Positions 21,196 to 33,155 of a stretch of DNA of 64,000 bases are shown one piece after another. Both the position numbers and the translations under genes were made by a program. This DNA is from Urechis unicinctus. Its lineage: Eukaryota; Annelida; Polychaeta; Xenopneusta; Urechidae. The first letter of the stretch is position 1; every line of letters begins with the position of its first letter. The notes under the pieces were generated by a model that did no database searches, had not been told where the DNA came from, and worked only from the letters and a program-made list of their open reading frames with translations. The stretch lies in assembly GCA_034190875.2 (NCBI GenBank), contig CM067358.1:71588467-71652466 (forward strand), written 5' to 3'.

Positions 21196-24100
21196 GTAAG
21201 TTGTTGTCAGTCCCACTCTTGTATGACCGACCCAATGCAATTAATATGGTGTGCTTGAATCAGTTGTTTGCAAGATAGTCGAACGTCGTAGAAAGTTTGA
21301 TTGGCAGTTATATACATGAAACGTTTTACTGTTGGACGAAATACATTATTGGTGATATCATATTCCTCAGCATGTCTCTGTTTTTGTCAGCTACAATTGA
21401 CAATGACTCGGATGAGGATAAGTCAAATATGGAGGATTAAAACGCGTCACTTTTCGACACAATATACCTGCGCAAACAGCTGTCCCTATTTTAATATATT
21501 ACATGAGTATCCACAAAACCCGATGACACAAACAAGCCTTTAGAAAATGGAATAATGCTGTTTATACATTCAAACATCTGATCTTGTTTACCTGTTCTTG
21601 AAACCCATTTTGATATTTGATTAGCCAATATGGAAAAAACACTTTGGGTTTATGCGCCATGTGGTCAGTGAATGTGAAAAAGCACAATAATCAGTGTTAA
21701 TACATTTGCTTTATGATTCCAGCTTGGAAAGGTTTATATTCGTTCGCAACGGTGAAGTGAAACCTTAAACACTGCTTCAATATCCGGACACGTTATATGA
21801 CAGGTTAGATATGCACCTATTTTTTAAGATTTCGACAGCAATATCTACGTCATCTACATTTATAAGTGTGTCAAAAATCCTAACCTTAGTCACAGTTTGT
21901 TTTCGAATTTGTGTGGCTGATGTCGGCCGCTTGCATTTGCAACTGTGTGATTATGTGCGTAGCAATACAAATGGGTGCGTTTGGCAGCGTGACTTGACGA
22001 TTCGGCCCTCGGTAGTGTTATACACAAACCAGTCCTGTGTAAAATTTATACTTACACCTGTTAAGAGTAACATTGGCCGGTAGTTGAACACTAAGAACAA
22101 TGTGAACACCCGACCTGGTATATATTATCCTGTCACGTTCTGCATCCATATAATGTAATTGCTGCAACTGATTTTGTATGACTGAGAATTATGTCGCTTG
22201 TATTGTTGTCATGAGATTTCGCCCCGAAAAAGTATAGCAGACGAATAGCTGCCTTTGTTGTTTGTGCTATTTTTGCACCATGCTGTGGTTGGTGTATTAT
22301 TGCGCCTTAGCGCGTACACATGCAATGGATAGCGATCTTTTGAAATGTTTGGGATGACCAGTATCGATAACGTGATTTATTTGCCATATGTAGAAATACA
22401 TTTACGAACTTCCTGTAATACTCAACATGCTATACCGTTACCATAGATTCCGCGGGGCACAGTACTTACGATGCTATTGCTGCGTCTTTGCTGATACGGA
22501 CAAATAATCAGAGTACAAACGCCATGCATTCATAGATAACCATCTTATCATAACGCTATATGACCCGTAGATAGGTTGCCAAGGGGTATACGTATGAGAG
22601 GCAATCTTATCAATACTTCATGGCAGTGATCATAGATAATACCCATCTCCGTTCTTCGCTGGCAGCTGCTGATCCTACATGTATCCAACTGGAACATGTT
22701 TGAGGCCCATAAAAACCAGTGTCGCCGAGGAAATCTATAAGTTATATAGCCAAGCTTACAGTCGTATTTTGTAAGCGGATTATGTCAGCTGTAGATGTCC
22801 TCATTTGATTGATCTCCTAAGATTACTCGACATGCGATTTGAACGTAACTTCAAATACACACAACTTCCTTTGTCATTATTAGATGGATTAGCATCAACC
22901 TGTTGTTCAGATTAAGTAGCAAATGTCCGTTACAAGTGATCGGTTAAAATGACATTGCGAATACAAGCATGTTCCAAATTATGACCTGCTGATAGCGTCA
23001 GGAATGGTCAGGAATGGTATAATTTTTCAACATAATTAAGTTTAAATGCAGTATTTATGATCAGAATGTGTGTGAGCTCTGTGACGTACACAATTGGATG
23101 AATTGCTCATATCAAAATATCAGCTCAGATGATCAGAGAATACGGCAAAGTCGTTGCCATTTGATGCCATGGGTAATCCACTTCTTCATTCCATCTCGTT
23201 CAACAGTATAACCTTGGTTATTGATAAACATAATCTGACCATAATATATTCAAGGATCAGGCGTATTTAACGTATGTTAAAACAGCGGCCACTCTTTATG
23301 GTATCAATTGCTTTATGGCTGTGCACGGTTCTGTGTTCATTGGTTTGCAGTTAATCTAAGTTTAATTTGATATGCGGGTTCTACCCGTGTAATCAAGTAT
23401 TCTTCGTAGTTGGCCTAATAGACACTAGGGTACTGCTGCCATATTTGGTCAGAATCATGCCAAGTTAGACTATCAAAACCCTACAAGTATATCCCGTACA
23501 ATATTTATACATCCTGTGTGCTATCACATGACCGTAACTGTTTAGCCGAATATTGGCAATAACGAAATGCTGAAGAGAATGTAAACACCGTTCTTGGTCC
23601 TCATCATTCAGACAAAATCACGCATTGAACTAGGTCATTGCCATGAAGTTCACATGTTATGCTGCCATAATGCACATGTACGGACTCCCGTTAGCCGAGG
23701 TTTATACCATTTTTCTGCGTTATCTTTAACATAAAATTTGATGGGCGAAACGAAAAAGAAATACATACTAGGTTTTAAGTTTATTTGCACCAAAGAAGGG
23801 TTAATATGATTGAAATCATTAAGCAGCTTCCATAAAGTGTCTTTGTCCACTTGATACCAAACCATGGCCAAGATTTGTACAAAATATTCCACCACATTAT
23901 ATTCAGGGTTTAACCAACGTTAGCGTGCCAGGTAAATGTGAATGTCTAGCAAGCAACATGTTTGTCCAACTTCAGTACATCTTATGTGCCAGTTAAATTG
24001 TAGGATTTAGGGTGCTGTTATAGACAACCTTAAAGCAACGGAAGTGCTGTTTACTAGCATCTGCATGCTTACATGCTTGTCGTAGCATTTCGCCAATATA

Positions 24101-24232
24101 TCTTCTATGCAAAGTGATTAGTGTGCCGTTGTATAATGAAAAAAGTATGAGGTTGGACTAATAATCCGAATAATGATGGTGCACAATAGATGCTTGTTCT
24201 TGATAGGTCATCCCGTCCTCTTCTATTTCTAG

Positions 24233-24345
24233 GTACTGTTACATCCCATCATTTTGTTTGAAGACAATGAACAGTTTAAAAGCACTGTTGAGGCGCTAAT
24301 GATGCGGAACATCCAAATATTCAGCTGTCAAATGAAATCACACTC
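24233..24345 (+). CDS. Spliced gene with C-terminal anchor, internal exon
   Basis: The acceptor CTTCTATTTCTAG is strongly pyrimidine-rich, and the donor is CACTC|GTAAGG. The 113-nt exon reads VLLHPIILFEDNEQFKSTVE followed by ALMMRNIQIFSCQMKSH, a strand-helix-strand pattern. It starts in phase 0 and ends with 2 nt (TC) that join the G opening the next exon. No family is recognised. Confidence 0.5.
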
Positions 24346-25383
24346 GTAAGGCGCTTTTTGCTGCGCGATGCATTTTGTCCTTAACGAGGCTTAGAAATGA
24401 TACATAACAAATGAGGTTGAAAACAAAATTTAAGGGGCCATATTATAGCAATAGAGGCATGGAATTCATTCTCTTGTTTGTGCGCAAAACTGCGGAGTTA
24501 ACATTTTAACTTGCCGGTTCATACAAATTCACAGTTGACGTGAGCATTCAAATTTATTCTGCGCGTTGTATAAGCACGCTATATCAATATGAACTACTAC
24601 TACTGAACAGATCTTGGTCGAGGAGTGCCTTGATAGATAAAATAGTGTTAGCATGTTACTGCTATATGTAAGTGTATAGAGTCGGCCAAAAGATGCATTC
24701 GGTTATGCAAGCAGATGATCAATCAGCGTGCTCATTAGTTTTCATATTGAAATTAAAATTGAAAGGGTACCGTAAATACAAGTTATTTATGGCGCTTCAC
24801 AAATCAAAGCCTGTCTATAAAATCTCATTTTGATTCGTTGGGTAGGCCATATCGAAGCGACATGTCAATTAGACTTGCCAATAGCTTTCCAACAATAATA
24901 GCCCACAAGTTGTAGCTTTGCCGCAGTAGATACATCCAGATCAGACGCTGTCCACTGTAATGTCGAAATGTATAGTTCATTCACTTGTTACAGAGTGAAA
25001 TATTTGAGTAAACATAACAGTTAGTATGTTAACACGCATGTGCATATGACACTGTCTGTTTTGTGAAAAAAGGCTGATATTCGCGACAGTGTGTTTATGC
25101 TGAATCATATAATTGCGCTTTCTATCCGTGCTAGATGTTGGCCCGTAGGATCAAGGCATGCACGCGATGAGCTTATGTCATAAGCAAAACCGAAAGCGTT
25201 GACTTACAATATGACCCTGATCGAGGAGTGCATTGACAGAAAACATTCGAGCAAAAAAAATGCTTATCAAAAGTTAAACCCACTTAAGAATCCTAATTTT
25301 ACAAGACAATGCAAGCTTATGGACAGCAGTACACACAAGATGAATTCATAAGAATAAGCATTTACAAATGGATTGTGTTGCAG

Positions 25384-25455
25384 GTGGGAGATTAAAGGAG
25401 CTTACCGAACCCAGAAAAGGCTGTTCAGAGATGACCTTGGGCGAAGACTGCATTG
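25384..25455 (+). CDS. Spliced gene with C-terminal anchor, internal exon
   Basis: A 72-nt exon between TGTGTTGCAG and CATTG|GTATGT. In the frame set by the previous exon it reads (S)WEIKGAYRTQKRLFRDDLGR then RLHW, and it is open only in this frame. The trailing TG is completed by the first G of the next exon. Phase agreement at both ends is the main support. Confidence 0.5.
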
Positions 25456-25637
25456 GTATGTTTAACACGACCCACTTCCGTTGCTTCCATGCTCATTGAT
25501 GGGCACCCGCACAATAAACCCTACTGCGCTTATCTATGTTAGTACCTTCCGGACTCTCTTTAATGGAACAGCAAACTCGTATAGGTTTCCACTTGCCAAT
25601 TCTAAATAAAGTTTGTTAGCTCTAAGCTGAACTGCAG

Positions 25638-25764
25638 GTCACAATGCCATGAGATAGTAAATAACAGCCAAGTGTTGGCGAATGTACCTTCCCGCTCATT
25701 ATATATTTTCCTCTGGCTTTGTTTCATAATATACGCCCTGCTAAAAAAAATGCGAAGAGATTGA
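25638..25764 (+). CDS. Spliced gene with C-terminal anchor, last exon
   Basis: After an ACTGCAG acceptor, G plus 41 codons and TGA. The peptide SQCHEIVNNSQVLANVPSRS is followed by LYIFLWLCFIIYALL and the basic end KKMRRD. A 15-residue hydrophobic run next to a charged C-terminus resembles a tail anchor or last membrane span, so the product is probably membrane-attached with a short basic cytosolic end. There is no AATAAA immediately downstream. Confidence 0.5.
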
Positions 25765-25799
25765 TCTAACCTATCTATCCGAGCAACTAAATGCAATAG

Positions 25800-26880
25800 A
25801 AACTGGGTATTAGCTTAAGACCTATATACACTTTCAAAAAAACATGTTACGTCGCTGTCGTTCGTACAAATTTAGAGTGCTATTGATGAATGAATCACAA
25901 CCATTCAAAACTGCTTAGGTCGAACTTGAATGGGGTTATTTTGATTTATCCCATCGGCGATAGATTAAATTTTGACCAAACAACAAACGAGGCTTGACTG
26001 CTTCAAAAGTAAAGTGTCCTTAACAATATGGTTTGAGAAAGCAATAGTATATATGATGCTGCGAGGACGCACAGACGGCGATTTCATTGTAATGAAACGT
26101 GTAAATGTCAGTGTTCACACTACCTATGTCAGCTATAAGGTTACATAAATCCCGCGAATGTCATTTATTCAGTTAGTATTGTAACGAGTAAGAGCCGCAC
26201 AGGTGAAATTATCCCGCTGCATGAGACGCTGCAAAACATGACTTGTGTTGTATAACCCGCTGTTCCTCGCCTTGTAACCTTGACAAGGATTCTGAAAGGT
26301 GGAGGTCAATGAATTATGATGTGAACACGTTATATGTCTTGAAACATAATCTTTCTAAAACGCATGGTTATCATTTCAGTGTATTGCTTGGCTCTCCCTT
26401 AAACTCCATGTACAATACATTCAACTAATACAATGTTACTGCTGATAACGAATGTATTGCATGTTCACTGTACAACATTTCTTCAACTGCATGCGTAATC
26501 CACTAATAATATATCCTGACTGTAGAACTAACATAAACTGTGCATGAACTGCTAACATAGGACAAGCTGATTTGTATATAGAGTGTACATTGGTCGTAAC
26601 GGATAGCTTACTTGTCTGGGTGCAGTTTACTATTATAGTGCAACACTTTTGTGCCAACGACAGAGCCTATCAGTGTTGCACTAGGTTTAATGTTGCGAAA
26701 AGCCAACACGAACGATCTGAGACAAAAGGTGATCAATATGCCACATTGCACACAGGGTACGTAATTAGATTATATTCCATGTTCCATGCGTGTTGTGTTA
26801 CAATTGTTCTTAGTTTGGGGCGTTGCATTGACATGCAATATGTGTGGATTGTCGCTAAGAGGTGTATCATTCGCAGGCAA
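25800..26880. other. No firm gene
   Basis: A 118-codon plus-strand frame at 26572-26928 overlaps a repeated segment and shows no domain. I do not call it. Confidence 0.35.
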
Positions 26881-26881
26881 A

Positions 26882-27044
26882 GATTAAACCATCGGGGAAC
26901 AGTTGACTTGATGAGTCGTCCCGAATAACAGATAAATTAAACTACTCGCACAAGCATTCTAGTTAACATTGTTTATATGTTTAAATTGGCATAATACTGT
27001 GCGGTATATCTCAGATCATATCCTCATGGAATTTCTATTTACTG
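26882..27044 (+). repeat. 163-bp direct repeat, copy 1
   Basis: Starts GATTAAACCATCGGGGAACA. It matches 28599-28761 in the same orientation, with scattered substitutions. The pair encloses about 1.55 kb. The length and direct orientation allow LTR-like or tandem-duplication origins. No TG..CA ends are obvious. Confidence 0.75.
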
Positions 27045-27174
27045 TAATTGAACCACTGCCAGGTGTGTTGGTGGAGTTACATGCTCGATCCGCAGCGCCA
27101 CGTTTGTGCTCTTCCGTTCTAATGCTTTCAATGCAACACTCAATCGCCTAACAATTATTCTGTGTATGGTCATT

Positions 27175-27362
27175 TTATTCGTCAATGCGTAACTGCGCCG
27201 AATTCGGTGATTCATTTACTTGGTATTGAACATTTGATCCATCCACAATAGGACGTATGTATGGGTCGTGCCACACTTGCACATTCGGCAGTAACAGATC
27301 AAATGTCATTTCCCGGGGCAAGGTTATGTTTTCAACTTCCAATGTGTAATTGAGTTCAAGCA
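27175..27362 (-). CDS. Extracellular-like exon candidate
   Basis: The acceptor ACAACTGTAG precedes LELNYTLEVENITLPREMTF followed by DLLLPNVQVWHDPYIRPIVD and GSNVQYQ. It then either uses a CAA|GTAAAT donor (exon 27220-27362) or runs to TAA at 27175. Alternating hydrophobics and N-glycosylation sites (NYT, NIT) suggest a secreted or membrane ectodomain. It lies between the two copies of the 163-bp repeat. Family unknown. Confidence 0.4.
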
Positions 27363-27929
27363 CTACAGTTGTAGATACATGGTACAGTTAATTCGATTAA
27401 ATTAGCCAAAAGCCGACACCACATGAACAATCTAAACTAACATGATGCACGTGACCGCATATTGATCATGGAACTGCTCTCAATCACTCTACAGTGCAAC
27501 GTGTAAATGCATGCATGTAAACCTTGCCCGGTGCGAGATAACGCATCTGACACCACATGATCATATATCATAATGACATATCCCACCAACAAATGCTCAG
27601 TGTCTTGCTGAGACTCGCGTTTATTGGCTTCACAATACGTCGGCGATTAGACTCTACACGCCAACTACTCGTCAGTATTGTGGTGAATTTAACAAGCAGG
27701 AGACTCTAGTTGCTCTATGCTTTCTGGCTTATTTACGCCACAGGAATGTGTCTGCTGACTGGCTAGTTTAACACGATTCAGTTCACTGACATACAAGCTG
27801 ATTATTAAAGTCAAAAGTGTTTGGTAGGTTGGGAAGAGCCGATAGGTGGTAGAATGCCGTGAATATATGAGGTAGATAGGTCGAATTGTGTAGCTTCTGT
27901 GTGGTTACGAGTGACGTGTTGAGTGAATA

Positions 27930-28350
27930 AGGCTGTCCCCTGCTCTCGAAAGGCTGTCCCCTGCTCTCGTGAGGCTGTCCCCTGCTCTCGCAAGGTTGTC
28001 CCCTGTTCGCGAGGCTGTCCCCTGCTCTCGCGAGGCTGTCCCCTGCTCCCGCGAGGTTGTCCCCTGCTCACGCGAGGCTGTCCCCTGTTCGTGATGTTGT
28101 CCCCTGCTCGCGAGGCTGTCCCCTGCTCGCAAGGCTGTCCCCTGCTCATGAGGCTGTTCCCTGCTCGTGAGGCTGTCCCCTGTTTGCGAGTCTGTCCCCT
28201 GCTCGTGAGGTTGTCCCCTGCTCGTGAGGCTGTCCCCTACTCTCGCGAGGCTGTTTCTTGCTCTCGTGAGGTTGTCCCCTGCCCTTGCGAGGTGTCCCCT
28301 GCCATTGCGAGGTTAATCCCTGCTCTTGCGAGGTTGTCCCCTGCTCGAGC
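27930..28350. repeat. Minisatellite, ~18-24-bp unit
   Basis: About 20 units of GAGGCTGTCCCCTGCTCTCG with 3-bp and single-base variants. GC-rich. The reverse frames read GDSLARAG-type repeats. Confidence 0.95.
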
Positions 28351-28379
28351 CAAACTACTACAGCAGCTTGACACGTAAG

Positions 28380-28598
28380 GAACTTGATTGGCTGGCCGGC
28401 CGCTATACATAGAAGAAAGTGGCCGACCGGCCGCCATACACAGAAGACAGTGGCTGGCAAGCCACTATACACTGGCAGATAGTTGCCGGCCGGCCGCTAT
28501 GCATAGGAGATAGTGGCCGGTCGGCTGCTAAGCATACAAGATAGTGGCCGTTAGGTCGCTCTCCATAAAAGATAGTTGCCGGCATGCCATTATACATT
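28380..28598. repeat. Imperfect ~40-bp tandem repeat
   Basis: Units such as GATAGTGGCCGGCCGGCCGC with TATACATAGAA. Five or six diverged copies, rich in GGCCGGCC. Confidence 0.8.
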
Positions 28599-28761
28599 GA
28601 TTAAACCATCGGGGAACAGTTGACTTATTCAGTCGTCCCGATTAACAGGTAAATTAAACTACTCGCACAAGCATTCTATCTTAAATTGTTTATACGTTTA
28701 AATTGGCGTAATACTGTGCTGTATATCTCAGGTCATAGCCTCATCAAATTTCTATTTTCTG
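28599..28761 (+). repeat. 163-bp direct repeat, copy 2
   Basis: Second copy of the segment at 26882-27044. It begins exactly where the 40-bp array ends. Confidence 0.75.
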
Positions 28762-28829
28762 CCAGCCGTGGCAAATGTCAGTGGCATGACCCTTGGTGTA
28801 GGGCGCGAAGATCTGTGGGCGTCGTGTTT

Positions 28830-29505
28830 GGGGTGGGTGTGGGATGGTTGGTTGGGATGGGTGATGGGATGGTTAGTTGGGGTGGGTGATAGGATGGTTG
28901 GTAGGGGTGGGTGATAGGATGGTTGGTTGGGGTGGGGTGGGTGATAGGATGGTTAGTTGGGGTTGGTGATAGGATGGTTAGTTGGGATGGGTGATAGGAT
29001 GGTTAGTTGGGGTGGGTGATAGGATGGTTGGTTGGGCTGAGTGATAGGATGGTGGGTTGGGGTGGATGATTCTCGGGGTGCTGTTGAGATGCTGAGGGTG
29101 GTGTTGAGATGTTCGGTGTGGTGTTGAGATGCTTGGGGTGGTGTTGATGCTGGGGGGTTGGATGAGGGGTTGAGATGCTCGAGGTGGTGTCGAGATGCTC
29201 GGGGTGGTGTTGAGATGCTCGGGGTGGTGTTGAGATGTCGGGGTGGTGTTGAGATGCTGGTGTTGAGATGCTCGGGGGGTTTGTGTTGAGATGCTCGGGG
29301 GGTGGTGTTGAGTTGCTATGCTCGGGGTGGTGGTGTTGATGCTGGGGATGCTGGGGGTTGTGTTGAGATGCTCGGGATGGGGTTGAGATGCTCGGGGTTG
29401 TGTTGAGATGCTCGGGTGGTGTTGAGATGCTCGAGTGGTGTTGAGATGCTCGGGGTTGTGTTGAGATGCTCGGGGTTGTGTTGTGATGCTCGGGGTGGTG
29501 TTAAG
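28830..29505. repeat. Two adjacent G-rich minisatellites
   Basis: 28830-29065 has units like GGATGGTTGGTTGGGGTGGG. 29075-29505 has units like TTGAGATGCTCGGGGTGGTG. Both are strand-asymmetric, with G on the plus strand. Confidence 0.95.
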
Positions 29506-29509
29506 TTAC

Positions 29510-30480
29510 AACATGGAGAGTTAGAAAGTGTTAATTATGGATGCATCAACCACCTAATGTTACTCGCGGGTCTTGATTTATTCAGTCGTCACCATCAGAC
29601 GCCCTTACCATTTGATGAATTACCTGAACCTCGACTCAAGGAGAAGTAATTTGCATTAGAAATATCTTCCATCCGTCATCCATACCAAATCTACCGGATC
29701 AGCTCGGAATACCCAACAAAACATGTGAGAAATAGACCACTGAAGGTTTAGATTAGCTTTAGGTTTAGATTAGGTTTAGATCAGAATACTGTAACACTTG
29801 TGGACATACTCGGGTAAATAGTTCTCACCCTGGCTGCTCATACATACATATCAAAGCAAATCAGAGGTACGGCGCGTTTACATTTTCATCATCGTTAAAC
29901 TACAAAGAAAATCCGTTAATGGGGCTGTATACTTAATCTACTACCATGTAATCAATGCCCTTATTCGTATATTGCTTCAGGAATTAAGAACAATAAATAA
30001 CCAGTCGATTTAAGTTATGTATTTAATTCGGGCTAAATATATGTTTGTTGAAATATCATTCTCTACTGCTCTTTCCAGAACCGATATATTCTTTGAATGT
30101 TGTGCATCCTCGATGATATAGTTGACGTTATCCAATGTATTACATGTTTGATTCCTGCTGTGAATATCATCCATACAGTCAATGGTTATTTCATTCATTA
30201 TATTGCTTAACACAGTGACTTCAAGTAGAGTACTCTTATGTAAAACATACCTTAAAATTAGTTTTCTAAGACCTTCTATTGCTGAAGCAGCATCAGTTTA
30301 ATCAATCATATACTTTATGGCAGCATTGTTACCAATTTAAAGCAACCTTGCATAAATGAACTTAATTGGTATCATAAGTTTTCATACCCAGGTTTGTGCA
30401 AGTGTGACCGCGTAGTTTCTATGCTATAGATGGTCTCTTGCCTTGGGTCACTTCGGGGGTGCTTTCGAGGTACCGGTTGA
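29510..30480. other. No gene seen
   Basis: No supported exon. Confidence 0.4.
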
Positions 30481-30514
30481 TGAAAATGAGACACGTTAAC
30501 TTTATATTTACGAC

Positions 30515-30660
30515 TTTCCTTTATTCTGGTATGATATTCTGGCACGCTCGTGAGTTCCCTTTCCGAGTTTCTGTTTCGTGTGTGTCTCGTAGTGTTGTCA
30601 TGTCTTGGTTGAGTTCGAATGTGTTGTGTGTGAGCGGAGCCTGGTATTTATAGGGCAATG
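30515..30660 (-). mobile_element. Possible LTR or promoter fragment
   Basis: On the minus strand, TATAAATA (about 30645) is followed about 110 nt later by AATAAAGGAAAG (about 30525). TATA box then polyadenylation signal at this spacing is the layout of a retrotransposon LTR. I see no ends, target duplication or internal genes, so a promoter or chance is equally possible. Confidence 0.2.
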
Positions 30661-31639
30661 GATGTAGGGCATTGGTAGCCAATTTCGAGTGGTATGAGGG
30701 CAGCTTGTGCGTATCTGAACATGTTGGCATTTACCTGTATTTATCGCTGATTGGATTATGTAACAAAGGCGGTATCTGTTTACAAGCGCTTTAAATTTGA
30801 GTGGGACATGTTGATAAGGTAAAATGTTAATTTGGAATAAGGGCCACCGAACATGCGGGTCTGAATGAGGGTCAATTTTGCTTGTCCCAACGTGGCGAAA
30901 ACAGAGGTTGTAAATAAAGGTATCTGAATTGTGGCGTGCCTTGGCTTGGAGTGTTATGAGCGTGAGTGCGAGCAGATGGTGTGTCTGCGTGTATGAGCGC
31001 GTTTGTGGGGGGTGATACAAGCAGCGGAGAAAGTTACATAGCTGAGTACATATATTAGTGTCAAAGCCGTAAGATGCCAATCATGACCTCCAAACAGTTT
31101 CAATGTGCTTACTGTCAAACATTACCTTATGCCGTCATATACTAGCGGCTGGCTGGAAAGGTGGAACTTGGTTTTAAGTGTTGCCATGTATGTATGATGA
31201 CGGACGGCGTTTTTGTGCAAGACAAACGTTATTGAATCGATATTAAGTAATCAGCATTTCGTGTCAGTGCCAATATGCGTGTGCGAAAGCGCATTGTTTC
31301 CTAGGGGCCATCAGGTATTAACATTGTCTTTTATAATCGGAATCATTTCGTTACCGTTCAGAGGATCAGCATTGTTGCATAACTAAACAGTGGGTCCGGT
31401 GCTTCATTCACAATGACATTTGCGCTTTTGCATCCTTTTGTTAATACAATACCTGACCGGTCGCTGTTTTCAGCCATAGCAATCCGAGCAGCAGAAAAAA
31501 TAGCACTGCACCACAAGGAACGATAAACTAACTGTTCTTTTTTTTCCCAGCTCAATGCCTCTCATACCCTTTTGCACAAAGAGGGTTCGTCTTTTTTTTA
31601 CTTCATTTTCAATTTAGTTCACCAAGCAAATTATCGTGA

Positions 31640-31843
31640 TCAACACGTGGTTAGATCGAATATCTGGATTTTCCGCCTGCTATGGCTGCTTAATTCAACA
31701 TTATTGGCGGCAATGCCGATAGGGCAGTGATGTGATTCCATAATGCAGGGAGATCTATAGACTTCAAAACTGATAACATCGATAGATGCATTGAAATAAC
31801 TTTCAAAGTCTCTATATATTAAAGGACGCCTGTCTTTCTCCAT
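31640..31843 (-). CDS. 67-codon ORF / exon candidate
   Basis: Begins MEKDRRPLIYRDFESYFNAS, continues SIDVISFEVYRSPC, and ends VELSSHSRRKIQIFDLTTC. The composition is protein-like. The DNA encoding NNVELSSHS resembles 32758-32855 (CAATTACGTTGAATTAAGCC against CAATAATGTTGAATTAAGCA), suggesting duplicated exons. No family recognised. Confidence 0.35.
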   Translation of the reverse strand: MEKDRRPLIYRDFESYFNASIDVISFEVYRSPCIMESHHCPIGIAANNVELSSHSRRKIQIFDLTTC

Positions 31844-32757
31844 GTCGTTGTTATGAATCGATAGTTCTCTTAGTTCTCTTTCATCCTTATCATGGTCTTG
31901 TTGTTATTGTTCAGTCTCTCGGTTGATACTCTCTGAGCACTATGATATCATTATCTTGAATTTAATTTCCGTTTCCTAGGAAAATTTATGTTTGAAAACA
32001 TCAATACTTTGTACAATCTCTCAGGAGTACCAGTCTTATGTATCTATATGAGTTGCATGTAACAGAATACAACTGTCGACTCACTCTTGGGTAACGTGAA
32101 GGCTGATTACAGCTATAACTGTACAAATACCTGACGCAGCAATCGGTTTCATATAACGTCATGTCGCTGACATAGCCATGAAAATGCGCCAAGCTCCTCT
32201 GTGTTCAATGAAAGAGCTCGAGACGACACCTAATTTGCTCTACCATCTTTGTTCCTTATATATCATCGTATTATCTTTGTTAAGCAGTTAACACCTTAGA
32301 GATTTGAAACGTAAGATCACACACACAACGTCATATCGGCATCCACACAAAGAGCAACGCTGTGTAGATTCCATTTATCATGTCGCACTCGTAACTTTGT
32401 AAAGGAAATATCAAAGAACCGTTTTGACAACACGATACGTGTTAACCGTGAATGGTGCGTGAGAGTTCATTGTTTAGCAGTCCTCCACAAGACCAACATG
32501 GTCGCTGCCAAATATCATCCATGTTCAGGATAGCCATATAATTCTGAACTACCGACAAATATGCGTTGATGTTTGCTTGTCAGCTCAACAGCCTTGCATT
32601 GTTAGCCTCACCATTGAGTCCAGTATTACGACATGTCAAGATCCAAGTAGAATCATAATGGTAAACACACCCACACTAAAACATAGCTCATGGTAAAGCA
32701 AAATACCACACACACTCGCTTACGAAATAATTAGTAATCTTTTTCGCCCAGACTTAC

Positions 32758-32855
32758 TCCGTTGCTAGATAGATGGAGCTTCAACAAATGTTGCAAGAGT
32801 TGTAGCGGCTTAATTCAACGTAATTGTAATGCCATGGTCTCAAACCGACTCTGTG
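32758..32855 (-). pseudogene. Decayed duplicated exon
   Basis: Bounded by TTCTGTAG and a GTAAGT donor. The best frame reads RVGLRPWHYNYVELSRYNSC then NIC, TGA, SSIYLAT. The splice sites look intact but all three frames contain stops, so it is a decayed or non-coding exon related to the 31.7 kb ORF. Confidence 0.35.
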
Positions 32856-33071
32856 CTACAGAACACCATATGTAGTCGGATCTGTTTGGGTTGAAACATC
32901 GATGAGATAACCACTTGCATCAACTAAGCATTAAGGGACCTCTGCATATCTCCAGGGCATTCTCACCATTAAATATTTAGCTGAACAATCCTTATTCAGG
33001 TAACTTTGTTCCAGTCCGAAAAATCTTCATCAACTTTCATCTTGAATAATGCAGGGTTTTGATAAACTTAC

Positions 33072-33155
33072 GTTGGGTGAATCAGCAAACTGGATAGCCC
33101 GCATGGTGAACTCACGCCATGCAGAGGCATTAGCATATGAATTGCATTCAGTTTT
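33072..33155 (-). CDS. 84-nt internal exon candidate
   Basis: Acceptor AATGTCAG, donor CCAAC|GTAAGT. In phase 0 the peptide is KTECNSYANASAWREFTMRA then IQFADSPN, 28 residues with both ends in phase 0. A further coding-like stretch lies upstream at about 33.3-33.4 kb (LEMRVIGRVASGDSHISVAS), but I could not join it in phase. Unknown family. Confidence 0.4.

Noticed and set aside
21391-21440. Acidic frame TIDNDSDEDKSNMED after TTTTTGTCAG
   Set aside because: Attractive as a C-terminus, but its phase does not match the exon ending at 21195.
23650-23895. 81-codon minus frame (WYQVDKDTLWKLLNDFNHIN) and an overlapping plus exon-like frame after TCATTCAG at 23610
   Set aside because: Both look partly protein-like, but they conflict and neither has splice partners. 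Left undecided.
24927-25024. Plus-strand exon-like frame DTSRSDAVHCNVEMYSSFTC with acceptor GCCGCAG
   Set aside because: It would be a terminal exon, but its phase does not fit the exon at 24233, which joins 25384 instead. It could be an alternative end.
26572-26928. 118-codon plus frame
   Set aside because: Its 3' part lies in the 163-bp direct repeat. No domain and no splice evidence.
27811-28472. Frames rich in REQGTAS/GDSLARAG
   Set aside because: Translations of the GAGGCTGTCCCCTGC minisatellite.
27930-29505. Possible CRISPR-like array
   Set aside because: The repeats are contiguous, with no unique spacers, and the genome is eukaryotic.
30598-31080. 160-codon minus frame
   Set aside because: His/Thr/Pro-rich with no domain. 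It overlaps a possible LTR or promoter and looks like an antisense artefact.
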